64,000 nt of DNA, from contig NZ_CP015163.1 of NCBI RefSeq assembly GCF_003312875.1, positions 2,046,001 through 2,110,000 on the forward strand. The letters run 5' to 3'. The notes beneath the pieces are model-generated. The model worked only from the letters and a program-made list of their open reading frames with translations. It was not told the origin of the DNA and did not search any database. This document shows positions 1 through 9,153 of this stretch, piece by piece (the first letter of the stretch is position 1; every line of letters starts with the position of its first letter). The position numbers and the translations under genes are program-made. The DNA comes from Amycolatopsis albispora. Its GTDB lineage: Bacteria > Actinomycetota > Actinomycetes > Mycobacteriales > Pseudonocardiaceae.

Positions 1-65
1 ACGCTGCCCGCCACCGACACCACGCGCGCGGCCAGGTAACGCCGGAACGCCTTCTCGATCTCCAC
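1..65 (-). CDS. Partial CDS, N-terminus of an unidentified protein
   Basis: A GTG at 65-63 opens a reading frame that runs off the left edge of the window. The visible residues (MEIEKAFRRYLAARVVSVAGS) look like normal coding sequence. The start lies 6 bases beyond the stop of the methyltransferase gene at 71-787 on the same strand, so the two would form an operon. Only 21 residues are visible, so no function can be assigned. Confidence 0.4.
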   Translation of the reverse strand, partial: MEIEKAFRRYLAARVVSVAGS

Positions 66-70
66 GCGCG

Positions 71-787
71 TCAACCCCGCGCGGCGACAAGATCGCCGTC
101 GATGTCCACAGAGGACGCGCCAGCCGCGCGCAGCTCAGCCGCCAGTGTCGTGGCGGAGACCGTCCACCAGTCGTAGTGCGTGACCGCGGTGGTGATTTCG
201 GCGTCACCGTCGAGGGTGCGGTAGGTCATCGTCCAGCGGAGACGGTCCGGGCCGACCGGTTCCGCCCGGCCACGGCCCTCGTAACGCAGGCGCCCGGCGC
301 GCACGGCGAATGGCTCGCTCTCGGGCACCTCGACCGCCGTCTCGGGCGGCTGGACGTTGAACACCACCGGCGCGCCGGGCGCGAGCCGGGGCACGAGCGC
401 GGTGAACAACGCACGGCGGTCGCCCGGGGCGAGGTGGCCGATCATGTGCATGCCCACGGCCGCCGCGATCCGGTCCGGCAGGGGCAGGTCGGCCGCGCCC
501 GCCGGGTACACGGTGACGCGGTCCGCGTCCGGCCGCGCGGCGAGGCGGGCGAGCAGGACCGCGCGCAACTCCGGCGACGGCTCGGCGGCCAGCACCGGCG
601 CGTCCGGCACGGTGTCGAGCAGCACGTCGGTGCCGAGTCCGGTACCGGCCCCGAATTCGACCACCACTCCCCCGGCGGGATCGACGCCCGCCAGGACCGC
701 GGCCAGGCGGCCCGACAGCGACGTCCACATCGGACGGCTGAGCAGGTGCAGATATTCCGCCGACGGTGCGTATTCGCGGTAGTTCAC
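71..787 (-). CDS. Class I SAM-dependent methyltransferase
   Basis: This 238-residue protein should transfer a methyl group from S-adenosylmethionine to an unknown substrate in the cytoplasm. The glycine-rich SAM-binding motif I is clear (VVEFGAGTGLGTDVLL, about residues 42-57). It is followed by an acidic motif II (VLAAEPSP) and a post-motif region (AAAVGMHMIGHLAPGDRRALF). The length is usual for a stand-alone small-molecule methyltransferase. The start is GTG at 787, which overlaps the stop of the upstream reading frame by four bases (GTGA), so translation is probably coupled. That upstream frame is itself a decayed methyltransferase. The substrate cannot be deduced. Confidence 0.8.
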   Translation of the reverse strand: MNYREYAPSAEYLHLLSRPMWTSLSGRLAAVLAGVDPAGGVVVEFGAGTGLGTDVLLDTVPDAPVLAAEPSPELRAVLLARLAARPDADRVTVYPAGAADLPLPDRIAAAVGMHMIGHLAPGDRRALFTALVPRLAPGAPVVFNVQPPETAVEVPESEPFAVRAGRLRYEGRGRAEPVGPDRLRWTMTYRTLDGDAEITTAVTHYDWWTVSATTLAAELRAAGASSVDIDGDLVAARG

Positions 788-1059
788 GGCCGCCGCCCGG
801 AGGTGAGCGCCACCGGCAAGACCACATCACTGGCCCAGATCACGTCGTAACTCCCCGGGGCCACGTCAGCGCCCCGGCACGCGCCAGGCCCAGTACCGAC
901 GTCGAGTGCCCTGGCCCCCGGCCGCAACCCCAGCGAGGCCACCGCGGCTTCGACCGCGCAATCGCGCCTGGTCAGCAGGTCCCCGGCCAGTCTCGCGCCG
1001 AGCCCCGGCCAGGAGCCCGGGTCACCACCCTGTGCCACCGCGTCCACCCTTCCCACCAC
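784..1059 (-). pseudogene. Internally deleted methyltransferase remnant
   Basis: The 91-residue frame contains a good SAM motif I (LRPGARALDVGTGPG). It then jumps within a few residues to a later methyltransferase segment (GSYDVIWASDVVLPVAL) and ends. In intact enzymes these elements are separated by roughly 70-90 residues, so I infer an internal deletion. The C-terminal part of the fold is also missing. The frame stays open and overlaps the start of the intact methyltransferase at 787 by four bases, so it may survive only as a translated leader for that gene. The exact start (GTG at 1059) is uncertain. Confidence 0.6.
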
Positions 1060-1189
1060 GCACCGTCACCATTCACCCAGGCGCAGCACCGGATGCGCCG
1101 CCTCCCTAGTGGAAATGATAACCATGAGTATTAACCCGGCGTGCGGGCCGGTCGGGCGGAGTGCCCTCTGCGGGAGGCAGGATGTCGCC

Positions 1190-1942
1190 ATGAGCGAGCC
1201 CACCTTCACCCTCGTGCAGCTGCGGTACTTCGAGGCGGCGGCCCGGCACCTGAGCATGACCGCCGCGTCGAAGGAGCTGATGGTGTCCCAGTCGGCGGTG
1301 TCGACCGCGATCGCGCAGCTGGAGAAGGAGATGGGGGTGCAGTTCCTGCTGCGCCACCACGCCCGCGGGCTCAGCCTGACCACCGCCGGTGAGACGTTCT
1401 ACAAGCGGGTGCTGGATTTCCTCGCGCACGGCGCCGAACTGGTCGAGACCGCCCGGCAGGCGGGCACCGAACTGGCCGGGACGCTGACGGTCGGCTGCTT
1501 CGCCACGCTCGCGCCGTTCCGGCTGCCGAGCCTGCTGGCGGAGTTCGAGGCCCGGCATCCCCGGGTCCACGTGTCGCTGCGTGAAGGCGAGCACCACGCG
1601 CTCACCTCGGCCCTGCGCTCGGGTGAGACCGAGCTCGCCCTGCTCTACGGCTACGACCTGGGTGACGACATCGATCGTGAGGTCGTCGGCACGGCACCGC
1701 CATACGCGCTCGTCGCCGAGGACCACCGGCTCGCGCGGCGCAAGCAGCGCAAGGTGTCGCTGCACGAACTGGCCGACGAGCCGATGGTGCTGCTCGACCT
1801 GCCGCACAGCCGTGAGTACCTGCAGTCGATCCTCAGCTCGAACGGGGCGGGCTCGTCGAGCGCTTCCGCCCGCCCCGCGGGCGCCGTGATCACTACCGGC
1901 TGGCCGAGGACGTCTTCGGCCGCGCGTTCCGGGCCAAGATGA
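1190..1942 (+). pseudogene. LysR-family regulator, C-terminally truncated
   Basis: The ATG at 1190 follows a GGGAGG-type ribosome site (1172-1178). The N-terminus is a canonical LysR winged helix (LRYFEAAARHLSMTAASKELMVSQSAVSTAIAQLE, residues 11-45), followed by the effector-binding fold (TLTVGCFATLAPFRLP...). Homology stops near residue 218 (about base 1844). After that the frame reads low-complexity SSSASARPAG and ends at 1942. A LysR protein is normally about 300 residues, so about 80 residues of the second effector lobe are gone. From the same point another frame carries a different regulator fragment. A DNA-binding protein without ligand control is possible, but I judge the gene broken. 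Confidence 0.65.
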
Positions 1943-2021
1943 CCGAATTCGCCGCGTTCGCCGCGGCATTCTCCACGAACTCCTCGACATCGGCCACGGG
2001 GCGACCGGCTTGATCTTACGA
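1845..2021 (+). pseudogene. C-terminal fragment of a MarR/GbsR-like regulator
   Basis: Directly after the LysR homology ends, reading frame 1 encodes GGLVERFRPPRGRRDHYRLAE and then DVFGRAFRAKMTEFAAFAA. This resembles the wing and C-terminal helix of GbsR/MarR-type actinobacterial repressors. The fragment is itself frameshifted. After about base 1973 the natural continuation (HELLDIGHGATGL) is in frame 3. No start, helix-turn-helix or intact frame remains. The family call rests on the look of the wing motif and is tentative. That this is foreign to the LysR gene in front of it is more certain. Confidence 0.45.
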
Positions 2022-2112
2022 AAGGAGGAAGCTGGTCCCGGAAGGGTGGGAGCGCGCCCGGCGGTGGACTTAGCTGGCGGAGGCAGCAGCACACCAGCCT
2101 GGGAGGATGGAA

Positions 2113-3078
2113 ATGCGCACAACCGGGAGAAGAGCCTCGATCGTGGCGGCGGCCGTGGCCGCGGCGGGGATCCTGACCGCGGCACCCGCGTCGGCGAGCG
2201 GCCCTGAGCTGAGGCCGGGTTTTGTCTCACCGCCGGTGCTCACCGGCGGCGACGGCGCGGTCCAGACCATCGTGCTGTCCGCACCGGCACCGCCCGGCGG
2301 AACCCACGTTTCCCTCTACGGCGACCTGGTCTACGGCCACTCGACCGGCCGTCACGCCTACGTTCCCGCCGGCGCGACCACGGTCAGCTTCCCGTTCCGG
2401 ACCGCCGCACCCGCCACCGACGTGGTCCGCACGCTGCACGCGCAGGTCAGCGGCGCCCCACTGGTCCCGGTCGCCGAGGTGACCATCCGGCCCGCGGATC
2501 CCGCCACCCGCGCGGTGACCTCGCTGTCCTACACCAAGGAATCACTGGTCGTGGGCGAAACCACGCAGGGCACAGTCACCCTCGCCCAGCCCGCACCCGC
2601 CGGTGGCCTCGCCGTCAGCCTGTGGAGCAACACCCACTACGGCCCCGGCGTCCACGTACCGCCCTACGTCGTGGTGCCCGAAGGCAGCACCACCGCCACC
2701 TTCCCGCTCAAGGCAACCAGGGCGGAGACTCCCGCGGTCGTGTCACCGTCAGCGGACCTCGGCACCTCCCGGGCCAGCCGGGACGTCGTGGTCGTGCCCG
2801 ACCGGTTCGCCCTCTCCGACGGCCTGCTGCTCAAACCGGGAACGGTCACCCCAGGCGCCATCGGCATCGGCCGCGCGCCGAACCCCGAAGGCACCACCGT
2901 GCGGCTCCACACCGACTTCCCCGGAGTAACGGTGCCATCGACCGTGCACATCCCGCCCGGCTCCCCGGGTATCGCCATTCCACTCACCGCGGCCCCGTCG
3001 ATTCCGCGCGGCAGCCAAGGCACACTGACCGCCACCTGGAACGGCACCACGGCAACCACCACCTTCATCACCGGGTGA
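2113..3078 (+). CDS. Secreted protein with three beta-sandwich-like repeats
   Basis: The protein has 321 residues. I chose ATG 2113 because GGAGG (2102-2106) is correctly spaced for it, whereas the in-frame ATG at 2107 abuts that site. Residues 1-29 are a Sec signal peptide: RR in the basic part, an Ala-rich core and a likely cut after ASAS. The mature protein consists of three diverged units of about 90 residues (roughly 38-128, 135-225 and 232-321). Each carries a GG-x-VSL or G-T-x-VRL strand and a motif like YVPAGATTVSFP, VVPEGSTTATFP or IPPGSPGIAIP. The units look like Ig-like extracellular modules. There is no catalytic motif, membrane anchor or sortase signal. A binding or structural cell-surface role is inferred; the function is unknown. 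Confidence 0.75.
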   Translation: MRTTGRRASIVAAAVAAAGILTAAPASASGPELRPGFVSPPVLTGGDGAVQTIVLSAPAPPGGTHVSLYGDLVYGHSTGRHAYVPAGATTVSFPFRTAAPATDVVRTLHAQVSGAPLVPVAEVTIRPADPATRAVTSLSYTKESLVVGETTQGTVTLAQPAPAGGLAVSLWSNTHYGPGVHVPPYVVVPEGSTTATFPLKATRAETPAVVSPSADLGTSRASRDVVVVPDRFALSDGLLLKPGTVTPGAIGIGRAPNPEGTTVRLHTDFPGVTVPSTVHIPPGSPGIAIPLTAAPSIPRGSQGTLTATWNGTTATTTFITG

Positions 3079-3102
3079 CGAGGGCCGGCGGCCGCTGGGC
3101 TT

Positions 3103-4593
3103 CTACGCCCGCATCAGGATGAAGTCACCGTGGCCGCCGTAGCCCAGGACCGGTTCGGCGTACTGGGTGCCGTTGAACGTGGGCATCCACCAGGAGCCGT
3201 TCACCCGGACCAGCATCGGGTGCGGGATGTTGGTGCCGTACGGGGCATCGAGCGTGCCCAGCTTCCGCATGCGCAGGTCGTACACCGGGTACTGGCGGGC
3301 ATCGCCGTCGCTGGCCAGCACGTACCACTGGCCGCCGATCCGCTGGATGATGGTGCCTTCGGTCTGGTCGACCGACAGATCGGCGCCGACCAGTTCGAGG
3401 CCGTCGGTGTAGTCGGCGCCGCGGGGGCCCGCCGCGAGCGCGGGGTGGAACACGAACGACGGCTGCTGGGCCGGGCTTTCCACGAAGGCGAGGTGCCAAC
3501 TGCCGTTGATCTTGGTCAGCGCCGGATCCCACGAACTGACGCTGGTGGGCAAGGGCAGCCGTGCGGTGGGCAGAACGTGGACGCCGGAGAGCACGTCGGC
3601 GCGGGTGGTGGCGTGGCGGATGTGCACCCCGTTGAAGGCGAAATCCCCCCACGAACTCATCAGGACGATGAATCGCCGCCGCTCGTCGTCGTAGACGAGC
3701 TGGCCGGCGTGATCGCCGAGCACCACCCCGTCACGGGCGAAGAACAGCGTCGCGACCTGCTCGAGCTTCGTCGGGTCGGCCAGGTCGAGGGTCCACACCG
3801 CCCAGTGCGCCTGCTGGAAGAATCCCAGCCCCGCGTTGGTCATCGTCAGGTACAGCTTGCCGTTCTTGACGAAGGGCCTGCCATCGGCGTGCTGGACGAC
3901 GTGCGGGTCACGCACCCCGGCCTGGCCGAAGTAACCGGCGCGCACCCGGCCCAGCCGCGCGGAACCGCCGCCGCGTCCGCCGTAGGCGTAGCTCAGCTTG
4001 CCCAGCACCGCCGGATCGCGCAGGTCGACGCGGGCGCGGACCTGGTCCCGTTCGGTGAGCAGTGGCTGCCACCCGGCCCCGGTCCCGGTCGGGTCCGCCA
4101 GCACGGTCACCGCGTTCTCGTTGACCACGACGGCGAAGCCGAACGGCGCCCGCAGCGTGGCGGGAGCGGTCTTGACCACGCTGGTCGTCCCGCCCTGGGT
4201 GACCTCGATGCTGACCGTGCCGGTGCCGGCGTCGTAGGCGCCGAGCACGGCCGCATCGTCACCGGCGAACCCGGCGACGACCCCGGCGTCACCGTCGAGC
4301 CGCCTGACTTCGACGGTGACGGTGCCGAAGGGCGCCCTGGGCCGGACACCGGTGGTGATCAGGGTGCCGCGCGCGTCCTGGCGCGGCGCCACCGCCGAGT
4401 CGTACTGCACGAACCGCGGGGCGATGAGGTCGAACGGCCGGAACTGCTCGATGACGGAGAAGTGCAGGTCGAACGGGGTGGCCTCGGTGCTCGCGCCGGC
4501 GCCGGTGGTGCCGAGCAAGCCCGCCGCACCGGTCACCCCCAGCAGCGACAAACCACGCAGGACGTCACGCCGGTCGATTCCGTACTCGCTCAC
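3103..4593 (-). CDS. Tat-exported beta-propeller, glycosidase-like protein
   Basis: The GTG at 4593 has GGAGG five bases upstream, giving 496 residues. The N-terminus carries twin arginines followed by a hydrophobic stretch ([21 protein letters not shown]), so export by the Tat route is likely. Residues about 35-180 look like a beta-rich sandwich. From about 190 on there are blade-like segments with alternating Trp/Asp motifs ([65 protein letters not shown]). These are typical of five-bladed propeller glycoside hydrolases of the GH43/GH117 type. I cannot place the acid/base triad with certainty, so a polysaccharide-cleaving or binding role is inferred. It is convergent with the secreted repeat protein and 24 bases from it. 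Confidence 0.6.
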   Translation of the reverse strand: MSEYGIDRRDVLRGLSLLGVTGAAGLLGTTGAGASTEATPFDLHFSVIEQFRPFDLIAPRFVQYDSAVAPRQDARGTLITTGVRPRAPFGTVTVEVRRLDGDAGVVAGFAGDDAAVLGAYDAGTGTVSIEVTQGGTTSVVKTAPATLRAPFGFAVVVNENAVTVLADPTGTGAGWQPLLTERDQVRARVDLRDPAVLGKLSYAYGGRGGGSARLGRVRAGYFGQAGVRDPHVVQHADGRPFVKNGKLYLTMTNAGLGFFQQAHWAVWTLDLADPTKLEQVATLFFARDGVVLGDHAGQLVYDDERRRFIVLMSSWGDFAFNGVHIRHATTRADVLSGVHVLPTARLPLPTSVSSWDPALTKINGSWHLAFVESPAQQPSFVFHPALAAGPRGADYTDGLELVGADLSVDQTEGTIIQRIGGQWYVLASDGDARQYPVYDLRMRKLGTLDAPYGTNIPHPMLVRVNGSWWMPTFNGTQYAEPVLGYGGHGDFILMRA

Positions 4594-4841
4594 AAGACCT
4601 CCGGTCTGGGGATTCCGGGACGACCCGCGGGGGGCCGGGGCACCCAAGCTTGCAACGTGGCATACCGCACCGCAAGAGCCAATTCGGGCAAGCCGCGGTG
4701 GGACAAGACGGACCGCTACCGCCGCGTCGGGCCGCGGATCCGAGCGCGGCACCAGCCTCGGTGCCAAGGCCGCGTCCCGGCTCGGCATACTCCCCACAGC
4801 CAGGCTCCGCGAAAGCTGAGTTCCGCGATCTGAGGAGAACG

Positions 4842-5330
4842 ATGTCCTTGCCCAGCCAGCCGCTCACCGCCGATCTCTACGACGAGCACGGCGAGACCCT
4901 CGAGTCGTGCGACACCCAGTTCCGGCAGTTCGGGGGCCGCGCCGTGTTCTCCGGCCCGATCGTGACGGTCCGCTGCCACGAGGACAACGCACTGCTGAAA
5001 GCCGTGCTCTCCGAACCGGGCGAAGGACGCGTGCTGGTCGTCGACGGCGGTGGCTCGGTGCACCGCGCCCTGCTCGGTGACGTCATCGCCGGGATCGCGG
5101 TCCACAATGGATGGTCCGGCGTGGTGATCAACGGCGCGGTCCGGGACGTCGCCGCCCTGCGGGAGCTGGACCTCGGCGTGAAGGCGCTCGGCTCGAACCC
5201 GCGCAAGAGCGCCAAAACCGGCGCGGGCGAACGCGACGTGGTGCTCGAGTTCGGCAACGCCACCTTCACCCCGGGCGCCACCCTGCACAGCGACGACGAC
5301 GGCATCGTCGTCCTGCCCGCGGACCACTGA
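4842..5330 (+). CDS. rraA: RraA-like protein (RNase E regulator / HMG aldolase family)
   Basis: The 162-residue protein starts at ATG 4842 after GAGGAG (4832-4837). The full RraA fold is visible: the N-terminal [20 protein letters not shown], the loop [20 protein letters not shown], then [19 protein letters not shown] and the C-terminal [10 protein letters not shown]. The RD pair in AVRDV is the metal/pyruvate-enolate site in family members that act as 4-hydroxy-4-methyl-2-oxoglutarate aldolase or oxaloacetate decarboxylase. Other members were described as inhibitors of RNase E. Sequence alone does not separate the two roles. It is a single-gene unit pointing away from the propeller gene. Confidence 0.85.
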   Translation: MSLPSQPLTADLYDEHGETLESCDTQFRQFGGRAVFSGPIVTVRCHEDNALLKAVLSEPGEGRVLVVDGGGSVHRALLGDVIAGIAVHNGWSGVVINGAVRDVAALRELDLGVKALGSNPRKSAKTGAGERDVVLEFGNATFTPGATLHSDDDGIVVLPADH

Positions 5331-5642
5331 ACACCAGCCGGTCCGATCACGGGGGGCAGCCCGCGCCTCCGTCGAGCAGCCAGTTGCCGCCCCACGGGTA
5401 GAGCCCGTGCCCGCCCTGGTCGGCCGTCACCAGCGCGGCCCGATGCTGGCCGTGGAGCCGCCCAGCATCGGGTGCTTCACCCGGTCGACGGCCACCGCGC
5501 GCTGGTGGTCACGGATCGAATCCGGCCAGCGCGAATCACCGCGGCGTCCAGCCGCTTCGCCAGCTCGAAGTACTTGGCGGTCACCTGTTCGGGGTGCGCG
5601 GCGACCTTCGGCTCGCCCAGTGACGCCGAGGGCTGACGCTCC
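5331..5642 (-). pseudogene. Gene-free stretch with scrambled minus-strand coding remnants
   Basis: No intact gene spans these 312 bases. On the minus strand the three frames carry successive protein-like pieces: HPEQVTAKYFELAKRLDAAV, then RDHQRALVAVDRVKHPMLGG, then ALVTADQGGHGLYPWGGN close to the left end. The last piece resembles the C-terminal catalytic-histidine region of secreted TAP-like (S33) alpha/beta hydrolases; the first two I do not recognise. Switching between frames with no start codon suggests decayed genes, but short GC-rich open frames arise easily and the call is tentative. Confidence 0.3.
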
Positions 5643-6548
5643 TCACGCGGTCCCACTGCGACGAAGGCGCTCACGGGCCTCGCTTTCGGACAGTGAGGCG
5701 ATGGGCTGTCCGACCGTGTGCTGGTGTTTGGCGTCGTAGGCCCGGGTCCAGACGCCCGCCGCCCACGCCCGCTGGAGTTCGTCGTCGGTGAACTTCCGGC
5801 CACGGGCGTGGCAGTACGCGTCGAGGAACCGCTCTGTTTCCTCCACGGTCGCCAACTGGTCCACGTCGACGCTCGAATACAGCGCGGCGGCAAAGCCGAC
5901 GAGGACGGCCTCGCTGTCCACGGTCATGCTGTCCCAGTCGTGGACCACCAGCAGCGCGTCGCCGTTCCAGCGCAGGTTTCCGGCAAGCCAGTCGCAGTGA
6001 CCGATCACCGCTTCGGACTGCCCGGCCCGCAACCGGTCACGGGCCAGGCGTCCGGCATCGTCAATCCACTTCGGACCGTCCACCTCGTTGAGGTTGACGC
6101 TGGAGCCCTCGGGACGCGACCACAGCCCGTCCTCGTTGTGGTCCCACGCCGCCCACGACGGCGGTGGGTCCAGTGTGGACACCTCGAACGGCCGTGGCGC
6201 GAGCTTGATCAGCCGCGCAAAGGCCTCGGCGGAAGCGTTGTCCTCGCTCGGGAGCGCATCGCCGTCGGGCACGTAGACCTCCGCGGTTGCCACGTCGTCA
6301 CCGAACGGCTCGGCGCCGGTGAGTGGCTGAGGGCACGGATAACCGGCCTGGAACATGCGCCGCTGCACCTCGACGCAGGCCGCCACCCGCGGCGAGCCCG
6401 GGCGCACCTTGACCACGACCTCGCGGCCGTCAGCCAGCCGCAACCCGATGACCGCGGACAGGTGCCCGGACCTGAAGATCTCCCCCACGGGCGGGCTGCC
6501 CAGCTGCTCCACGCACCACCGAGCAAGGCGAACGGAATCGACCGACAT
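5643..6548 (-). CDS. Aminoglycoside phosphotransferase (APH)-fold kinase
   Basis: This 301-residue protein is a small-molecule kinase of the APH/choline-kinase fold. A lysine strand (VVVKV, K47), the catalytic loop HCDWLAGN (H184, D186, N191) and the metal aspartate in VHDWD (D204) are all present, so it should be active. The family includes antibiotic-resistance kinases and metabolic kinases; the substrate here is unknown. No ribosome site precedes the ATG at 6548. Instead GAAAAT sits exactly six bases before it (6555-6560, minus strand), as expected for a leaderless transcript. One copy of the recurrent palindrome GTCCANNNTGGAC lies inside the gene at 6168-6180. Confidence 0.8.
   Translation of the reverse strand: MSVDSVRLARWCVEQLGSPPVGEIFRSGHLSAVIGLRLADGREVVVKVRPGSPRVAACVEVQRRMFQAGYPCPQPLTGAEPFGDDVATAEVYVPDGDALPSEDNASAEAFARLIKLAPRPFEVSTLDPPPSWAAWDHNEDGLWSRPEGSSVNLNEVDGPKWIDDAGRLARDRLRAGQSEAVIGHCDWLAGNLRWNGDALLVVHDWDSMTVDSEAVLVGFAAALYSSVDVDQLATVEETERFLDAYCHARGRKFTDDELQRAWAAGVWTRAYDAKHQHTVGQPIASLSESEARERLRRSGTA
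6168..6180. repeat. Iterated palindrome GTCCANNNTGGAC, copy 1
   Basis: Perfect five-base arms with central GTG, inside the APH-fold kinase gene. It is one of five perfect copies in the window. Confidence 0.5.
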
Positions 6549-6588
6549 CAGTACATTTTCGCATGTCTTCGTGGTCGGCGCGTCCGGT

Positions 6589-9042
6589 TCATGGCTTGAC
6601 GGTCACCGGGCGGACGAGGCGGATGTCGGCAACCGAGCGTCCGATGTGGAGTTCGAAGTCGCCGGGTTCGGTTGTCCAGGTGGTGGTCCAGTGGGCGAAG
6701 GTGCGCCGCGGGATGGTGATGTCCACTGTGGCCCGGGCACCGGCGGCGCATTCCACCGTAGCGAAGCCGGCGAGCCATCGGTGCGGGCGGTCCACCGTGC
6801 TGTCCGGGCGGGCGGCGTAGACCTGCACGACCTCGCGGCCGTCGCGGGTGCCGGCGTTGTGGACGGTCACCGTGACCCGCACGTCTCCGTCCGCAGTGTC
6901 CGGTGGAACCACGCGGGCTCGCTCGTAGGACCAGTCGGTGTAGCCGAGGCCGTGACCGAACCAGTACGCGGGTTCGACCTTGTCGCGTTGCCAGGCGCGG
7001 TAGCCGATGAACACGCCCTCGTCGTAGGCGAGCTTTCCGGCCACCGGCCGCACCTGCGTCACCGGTGCGTTCTCCAGCCGGGCGGGCCAGGTCGTGGGCA
7101 GCCTGCCGCCGGGTTCGGCCTGCCCGAGCAGCACGTCCGCGAGCGCGGAACCCGCCTCCTGGCCGGGGAACCAGCTCAGCAGCACCGCGGCGACCTCGTC
7201 CCGCCACGGCATCTCCACCGGCGAACCGGAGTTGACCACCACGACCGTGCGAGGGTTGACCGCGGCCACCCGGTGCACCAGCTCGTCCTGGCGGCCCGGC
7301 AGGCGCAGGTCGGCGCGGTCGAAGCCTTCGCTCTCCACCCGCTCGGTCGTCGCCACGACGACGATCGCGGTGTCGGCCGCCGCCGCGGCGGCCACCGCCT
7401 CCCCGATCAGCTCGTCCCCGTCGCGCCGCGGCTCGCGGTGCGCCAGCGCGCAACTGACCGCCCGCATCGGCGCGTCCGACGTGTCGGGCACGGTGTAGGT
7501 CAGGCCGACCTCGACGGTCTCCCCCGCGGTCAGCTCCACCGTCGCACGCTCGGCCGGTGCGGCGAAAAACGCCTCGAACGGGTCGCCGCCGTCGGCGACC
7601 GCGGCGCCGTCGAAGCGCGCCTCGCCGTTGACCGACAGCACGAACGCGCCGAGCCCTTTGGTGCCGAACGCGTGCAACCCGGACTCGCGCGGGGTGAACG
7701 TGCCGGTGATCTCCACCGTGTGCAGCCGGTCGTGCGTGACACCGCTGGGCAGGTCGTCACCGAACCACTGCACCATCCCGTTGGGCAGCACCTCCTCACC
7801 CAGCACCACTCCATCGGCGTCCCGGCACACCGCACGCAGCGCGAAGCCGGTGTCCGCGACACCCAGCTCATCGGTCGGGTCGGCGCCGATCCGGAAGGTC
7901 AGGGCGTCCTCCGGCAGCGCGGCGCGCAGGCCGTCCAGCGGGGACACCACCCGCGCCGGGAAAACCTGCGCCGACCCGCCACCCAGCACACGGGCGTCCC
8001 GGGCCGCCGCGCCGAGCAAGGCGACCGTGCCGTGACGCGCGGGGTCCAGCGGTAGCACGTCGTCCTGGTTGCGCAGGAGCACAAACGCGCGTCCGGCGAG
8101 TTCGCGGGCCAGCGCCACGCCGTCGATCGGCGCGGGTAGCTCGGTGACCGCGGGCGCGACCCGGTCCCAGACCCCGGTCCGCGCGGCCAGGCGGAGCACC
8201 CTGCGCACCGCGTCGTCCACTGTGGACTCAGACACCTCGCCCGCGCGGACGGCCTCGGCCAGTGCCGCGCCGTACACGGTGCGCGGACCGGGCATCGCCA
8301 TGTCGAGCCCTCCCCCGATAGCGCCCACGGTGGACCGGGCGGCGAACCAGTCGGAGACGATGGCGCCGTCGAAGCCCCACTCCTCCCGCAGGACACCGTT
8401 CTGCAGCTCGTCGTGTTCGGTCATCGTCCGCCCGTTGACCGAGTTGTACGCCGCCATCACACCCCACGGCTTCGCCCCGGAGACGATCATTTCGAACGGC
8501 GCCAGGTACAGCTCACGCAACGTCCGCTCGTCCACGACGTTGTCCACAGTGAACCGATCGGTCTCCGCGTCGTTCGCGACGAAGTGCTTGACCGTGGTCC
8601 CGACGCCACCCTCCTGCACACCACGCACGTACCCGGTGCCGATCGCCCCGGTTAGGTACGGATCCTCGGAGTAGCACTCGAAATGCCGGCCGCCCAGCGG
8701 TGAGCGGTGCAGGTTCACCGTCGGCGCCAGCAGCACGTGCACGCCCTTGCGGCGGGCTTCCTGCGCCAGCAGGTGGCCCGCCCGGCGGATGAGCCCGGGG
8801 TCCCAGGTGGCCGCCATCGCGGTGGGACTCGGCAGGGCGATCGACGGATCGGCGGCGGTCCACCGCACACCACGGACCCCGATCGGGCCGTCGGACAGCA
8901 CCAGCGACCGCAGGCCGATCTCCGGCAACGCGGGCAGTGACCACATGTCGCGACCCGCCAGCAGCCTGGTCTTCGCGTCCAGGTCGAGCGCGGGCAACGC
9001 GGCGTCGATCGCCGCCTCGAGATCGACGTGCTGACTGCTCAA
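6589..9042 (-). CDS. GH3 beta-glucosidase with PA14 insert
   Basis: The 817-residue enzyme should remove terminal beta-linked sugars from glycosides. It has no signal peptide, so it acts in the cytoplasm on imported substrate. The GH3 barrel covers about residues 20-290, with KHF (152-154), the substrate loop FECYSEDP (121-128) and the nucleophile D231 in AIVSDW. The alpha/beta sandwich follows and is interrupted by a PA14-like domain (about 395-535). The acid/base region ESEGFDR lies at 570-576, and a fibronectin-III-like domain ends the protein (about 700-817). The start is TTG at 9042, supported by GAGGAG six bases upstream. It is divergent from a TetR gene 111 bases away, which probably regulates it. 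One copy of GTCCANNNTGGAC lies in the gene at 8215-8227. Confidence 0.92.
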   Translation of the reverse strand: MSSQHVDLEAAIDAALPALDLDAKTRLLAGRDMWSLPALPEIGLRSLVLSDGPIGVRGVRWTAADPSIALPSPTAMAATWDPGLIRRAGHLLAQEARRKGVHVLLAPTVNLHRSPLGGRHFECYSEDPYLTGAIGTGYVRGVQEGGVGTTVKHFVANDAETDRFTVDNVVDERTLRELYLAPFEMIVSGAKPWGVMAAYNSVNGRTMTEHDELQNGVLREEWGFDGAIVSDWFAARSTVGAIGGGLDMAMPGPRTVYGAALAEAVRAGEVSESTVDDAVRRVLRLAARTGVWDRVAPAVTELPAPIDGVALARELAGRAFVLLRNQDDVLPLDPARHGTVALLGAAARDARVLGGGSAQVFPARVVSPLDGLRAALPEDALTFRIGADPTDELGVADTGFALRAVCRDADGVVLGEEVLPNGMVQWFGDDLPSGVTHDRLHTVEITGTFTPRESGLHAFGTKGLGAFVLSVNGEARFDGAAVADGGDPFEAFFAAPAERATVELTAGETVEVGLTYTVPDTSDAPMRAVSCALAHREPRRDGDELIGEAVAAAAAADTAIVVVATTERVESEGFDRADLRLPGRQDELVHRVAAVNPRTVVVVNSGSPVEMPWRDEVAAVLLSWFPGQEAGSALADVLLGQAEPGGRLPTTWPARLENAPVTQVRPVAGKLAYDEGVFIGYRAWQRDKVEPAYWFGHGLGYTDWSYERARVVPPDTADGDVRVTVTVHNAGTRDGREVVQVYAARPDSTVDRPHRWLAGFATVECAAGARATVDITIPRRTFAHWTTTWTTEPGDFELHIGRSVADIRLVRPVTVKP
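8215..8227. repeat. Iterated palindrome GTCCANNNTGGAC, copy 2
   Basis: Perfect arms with central CTG, within the GH3 gene. A one-mismatch relative lies in the same gene near 8540. Confidence 0.5.
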
Positions 9043-9121
9043 CTGCGACTCCTCTGCGACGGAACGGCTGCCACCATCGTCACCCAGACACTTGACAGCT
9101 GGTAGGTATTGTTTTCGTTTC

Positions 9122-9147
9122 GTTATGTAACACGCACCGGCTAGGCT
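9122..9147 (+). promoter_or_regulatory. Leaderless tetR promoter and possible operator
   Basis: TAGGCT (9142-9147) sits six bases before the GTG start at 9154, and no ribosome site is present, so the transcript is probably leaderless. Just upstream GTTATGTAAC (9122-9131) is a short inverted repeat in an AT-rich stretch. It is the best candidate here for an autoregulatory TetR site that would also control the divergent GH3 gene. Confidence 0.45.
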
Positions 9148-9153
9148 GGCTTC

